DNA of 64,000 nt from Kordia antarctica (GTDB lineage Bacteria > Bacteroidota > Bacteroidia > Flavobacteriales > Flavobacteriaceae): positions 1,116,001 through 1,180,000 of the forward strand of contig NZ_CP019288.1 of assembly GCF_009901525.1 (NCBI RefSeq). The letters run 5' to 3'. Positions 61,290 to 64,000 of the stretch are shown here, piece after piece; positions within the stretch are counted from its first letter, which is position 1, and each line of letters opens with the position of its first letter. The position numbers and the translations under genes are program-made. The notes under the pieces are model-generated. The model ran no database searches and was not told the origin of the DNA. It was given only the letters and a program-made list of their open reading frames with translations.

Positions 61290-63602
61290 ATGAACCATCA
61301 ATCTATTCCTCCATTACGAGTAAAGAGTCAAGAATTATCTTTATGGCAATCTGTAGTTGCTGCGTATGCAATTAAAGAAACTGAAAAATTAAAAAACATA
61401 AAAGGAAAGCTAAATTTGACGCATGTTCAAGAGCATCCTATGGTTTCTGGAACTAATCATTTAGCTGCTACATGTGAGAAAAAAAATTCTATAGAATCAC
61501 ATTTATTTATTGAAGAACCGCATGAAGCATCAACAGATGATGAGATTATTGCTCATTTTTCATCAGAATTTTTTCAAGCAGCTAAGAGTTCTAATGGCAT
61601 TAGCGAAGAAGCATTGGAAACTTTGAACAAAGATTGGCAGACGTATGATCGTAAGTTCAGCAATAAAGATTATAGTGGTTGGGCATATTGTTATGAACAA
61701 TATAGAAAGTATGGAGCTTTACATAATTATAAAAACAAGTACAATGACTGGAAAGATAATGGAAGTTTAGATTTCGGCGTTATCTATTATAAACTGCCAA
61801 ATGATGCCAAAGTTGCTATTATTGGTGATTGGGGAACAGGAATGGATGATGCCAAACATTTACTAAAAGTAATTTTTGAAAATCATAAGCCAGATGCTAT
61901 CATTCATCTTGGAGATATTTATTATGCAGCTACACCTGCTGAATGTGAAGCAAATTTTGCCGCAATTTTTGAAGAATTTTTCAAGCGTTACCCCAGAATT
62001 CCAATATTTACCATTCCTGGTAATCACGATTATTATTGCTATGGTTACGGATATTATAAAATGGTTGCAAATTTGAATCGACATTTTTCTATAGATGCAA
62101 CTCAATTTGCAAGTTATTTTTGCTTGCGAACGGAAGATAACGGTTGGCAATTTTTGGGCATGGATACTGGTTATAACGATAATGATCCAAAAAATGCTTT
62201 CAATCCAGTTAATGACGGTCCAGAATTGCATAGTAACGAACCATCTTGGCACATAGATAAGCTCAATAAATTTTCTGGAGCTACTATTATGCTATCACAT
62301 CATCAATTATTTTCAGGAAATGCAAAAATTAATGGTAGTGACGGAACTTATGGTTCTTTTCCGTATTTGAATAAGAATTTATTAGATCTGTTTCGGCCGT
62401 ATTTTGGCAATAAAATAACAAGTTGGCTTTGGGGACACGAACACAATCAAGTAAAGTACGATAATAATTTGTTCGGATTACCTATTGGTCGACTTATTGG
62501 TGCAAGCGCATATGAAGAAGCAAAAAGTGATAATCCATATAAACAAACATTTCCTGAAGTTCCTATTTCATCAAATCTAAGAGCTCAATTAGGAATGCAT
62601 GACAATTATTATAATCACGGATTTGCCATTGCCGATTTTTCACAAAGAGTAACCCCAAAGGATCCTGTTGTTATGGAATATTTTCAATATCCATCTTGGG
62701 GAGATACAACGCCATCTCCAATTCCCACAAAAGCGTTACCTATGTGGAGAGAATTATTTAAGTTGCAATCAACTACTAAAGAACCAGTCATTTCATATGG
62801 ACAAGTAATTCATCTGAATTTAGAACTAGGAAATGCATTTATTGGACAAGAAGTTGAACATTTTGATGAGTATCGGCCAACAATTCAAACTACAGCTGTA
62901 AGATTAAAAATTTCTGATGCTACAAATAGTAGTAATCCAATTAAAGATGGCGAGACTATATTTCTAACAACTGAAGAAACCACTGTTGGAAATTATAGTC
63001 ATTTAGGCGCATGGGATACCGGCGTATATTACAGCACTTACAAGAGTGATGATAAACATCTACAATGGATGATTAAAAAAGTAATTTCTACGCCAAGTGA
63101 TCTTAACATCCGAGAAAACGAAGCTGTGTATTTGTTCAACCAAGAATTTCCAAAAATGTATTTAAGCCCAAATTTACCAATAGTAAATTCTGTGAGGTCA
63201 ACATACACATATCTTACAACTGATAAAAACGTAAATGCCAATTGGTTTATTCAACTTCCAAAGAGTAGTAAAGTTGAAACGTTAAAAAAGATAGTTTCAT
63301 CGTTAAATCTTGACTTCGACATTGAATTGTTCGAAAATATTACAAAACATTTAGGAGGTTCTTTAAAAAACAAAGATGCTGCTTTAGTTGCTTGTTCTGA
63401 CGAAAAAGAATTGAAGCTCGTAAAGACTAACTTCTTAATTAAAAAACTAGGTCTTTCTGACAGTCCAAAACTTGATGAAACAATGCAAAAAGTTTGTGAG
63501 TTAATGGGGAAATCTAATCGACAGAAACACAGAGAATCGTTTTATTATTTACTCACTGCTTTATTAGAAAAAGAAGCTATTTTTAAAGCTTCCAACGAAT
63601 AA
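61290..63602 (+). CDS. Calcineurin-like metallophosphoesterase with beta-trefoil-like C-terminal region
   Basis: A 770-residue protein. Metal-binding motifs run in order: GDWG (about 179-182), GDIYY (208-212), GNHDYY (244-249), SHH (336-338) and GHEH (382-385), all those of a calcineurin-type phosphoesterase. About 170 N-terminal residues precede the domain. From about 505 a beta-rich region with repeated YG-QVIHLNL- and ENEAVYLFNQ-like units resembles beta-trefoil or fascin folds. No signal peptide is visible; ATG 61290 was chosen over 61209 for context. Substrate and location unknown. Confidence 0.78.
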   Translation: MNHQSIPPLRVKSQELSLWQSVVAAYAIKETEKLKNIKGKLNLTHVQEHPMVSGTNHLAATCEKKNSIESHLFIEEPHEASTDDEIIAHFSSEFFQAAKSSNGISEEALETLNKDWQTYDRKFSNKDYSGWAYCYEQYRKYGALHNYKNKYNDWKDNGSLDFGVIYYKLPNDAKVAIIGDWGTGMDDAKHLLKVIFENHKPDAIIHLGDIYYAATPAECEANFAAIFEEFFKRYPRIPIFTIPGNHDYYCYGYGYYKMVANLNRHFSIDATQFASYFCLRTEDNGWQFLGMDTGYNDNDPKNAFNPVNDGPELHSNEPSWHIDKLNKFSGATIMLSHHQLFSGNAKINGSDGTYGSFPYLNKNLLDLFRPYFGNKITSWLWGHEHNQVKYDNNLFGLPIGRLIGASAYEEAKSDNPYKQTFPEVPISSNLRAQLGMHDNYYNHGFAIADFSQRVTPKDPVVMEYFQYPSWGDTTPSPIPTKALPMWRELFKLQSTTKEPVISYGQVIHLNLELGNAFIGQEVEHFDEYRPTIQTTAVRLKISDATNSSNPIKDGETIFLTTEETTVGNYSHLGAWDTGVYYSTYKSDDKHLQWMIKKVISTPSDLNIRENEAVYLFNQEFPKMYLSPNLPIVNSVRSTYTYLTTDKNVNANWFIQLPKSSKVETLKKIVSSLNLDFDIELFENITKHLGGSLKNKDAALVACSDEKELKLVKTNFLIKKLGLSDSPKLDETMQKVCELMGKSNRQKHRESFYYLLTALLEKEAIFKASNE

Positions 63603-63620
63603 TTTTCTTTAATAAAGAAT

Positions 63621-63663
63621 GTAATCAATCTTGAATCCGATTTTCAAGATTGGTTACTTTTTT
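63621..63663. terminator. Convergent hairpin terminator
   Basis: GTAATCAATCTTGAA (63621-63635) and TTCAAGATTGGTTAC (63643-63657) form a 15-bp stem with one wobble, followed by T. It lies between the phosphoesterase gene and the end of the minus-strand gene, which it overlaps by 4 bp. Confidence 0.8.
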
Positions 63664-64000
63664 ACAGGAACTTTTCGCCAACCATTTTCAGATTCAGAGA
63701 AATCTCTTGCGGCAAAACACCAAATGATGACTTTCTTTTTGTTGAGCCATTCCGCATTCTTTGCTTTTCGGTATAAGTCAATTCTAACGGAAGTTGTTCC
63801 AGAACCTTTTACGCCAATTAAATCAACATTCAAACCTAATTTAGCTGCTACATTATCTGAAAGTCCTGCGTTTTCCGCGAACATATCGCCGCCAGCATGA
63901 AATATTAATGTGTGACTATCGCCCATAATTAATACAGGAGAATCTTTGTCTATTGCTGATGATTTAGGAAACGTATTTAGAATGATTTTTTCTTTGGAAA
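63654..64000 (-). CDS. Partial SGNH/AlgJ-AlgX-like protein
   Basis: The frame is open to the right edge, so the N-terminus is missing; 115 residues are visible. PVLIMGDSHTLIFHAGGDMF contains a GDSH, the block-I serine of SGNH-fold esterases and O-acetyltransferases. SDNVAAKLGLNVDLIGVKGS and a closing VIIWCFAARDFSES resemble the C-terminal half of AlgJ/AlgX-type polysaccharide acetyltransferases. An ATG at 63926 lies inside the coding region and is not the start. A role in exopolysaccharide acetylation is inference. Confidence 0.6.
   Translation of the reverse strand, partial: SKEKIILNTFPKSSAIDKDSPVLIMGDSHTLIFHAGGDMFAENAGLSDNVAAKLGLNVDLIGVKGSGTTSVRIDLYRKAKNAEWLNKKKVIIWCFAARDFSESENGWRKVPVKK

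Overview
The window looks like chromosomal DNA from a marine flavobacterium (Bacteroidota, Flavobacteriaceae; Kordia or a near relative is my best guess, but that is inference). The DNA is AT-rich. Several genes are preceded by the Bacteroidota -7 box TAnnTTTG. Exported proteins carry Bacteroidota hallmarks: a TonB receptor with an N-terminal carboxypeptidase-like domain, a type IX secretion (T9SS) tail, DUF5916, DUF6438 and DUF6146. No rRNA, tRNA, CRISPR array, phage or transposase gene was found.

Layout. 0-5.5 kb: ferredoxin, acyl-CoA reductase, a YdeI/CDGSH fusion, serine biosynthesis (serC, serA) and a DUF937 protein. 5.5-6.1 kb: a thioredoxin-like gene remnant next to an unlisted GG-leader peptide gene that resembles a RiPP precursor. 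6.1-16.4 kb: small envelope proteins, a probable metal TonB receptor, lipoproteins, a secreted BNR-propeller protein and a DUF885 metalloprotein. 16.4-23.7 kb: folE, a DUF5916 outer-membrane protein, lolD, a TIGR02757 protein and a FAD dehydrogenase. 23.9-28.3 kb: a P-loop/zinc-ribbon gene pair, then a LodB-like flavoprotein and a LodA-like cysteine-tryptophylquinone oxidase. 28.4-31.3 kb: a methyltransferase, a NUDIX hydrolase and a three-gene cassette of small unknown proteins. 31.5-35.7 kb: a tight operon of a BatA/vWA protein, a dihydroorotase homologue lacking metal ligands, a membrane protein and an esterase. 35.8-47.4 kb: two membrane-anchored unknowns, an MBL hydrolase, a large conserved cytosolic unknown, a T9SS beta-propeller-type protein, a CIA30 protein, bcp, nth without its Fe-S cysteines, an ECF sigma factor and uvrA. 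47.4-64 kb: two paralogous secreted proteins behind sigma-54-like promoters, a frameshifted small gene, a glycosyltransferase, a YfhO protein, an outer-membrane transporter, hisS, a metallophosphoesterase and a partial SGNH/AlgJ-like protein.

The intergenic DNA is unusually rich in small repeats: palindromes whose hairpin stems differ in sequence but keep pairing, a second CGTCATT-type family, an element of about 165 bp with terminal inverted repeats, several 7-bp tandem arrays and a long perfect-type hairpin. The main biochemical themes are housekeeping metabolism (serine, folate, DNA repair, tRNA charging), envelope biogenesis, and a probable hydrogen-peroxide-generating quinoprotein oxidase. 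The least explained loci are the RiPP-like precursor, the sigma-54-linked paralogues, the P-loop/zinc-ribbon pair and the small-gene cassette.
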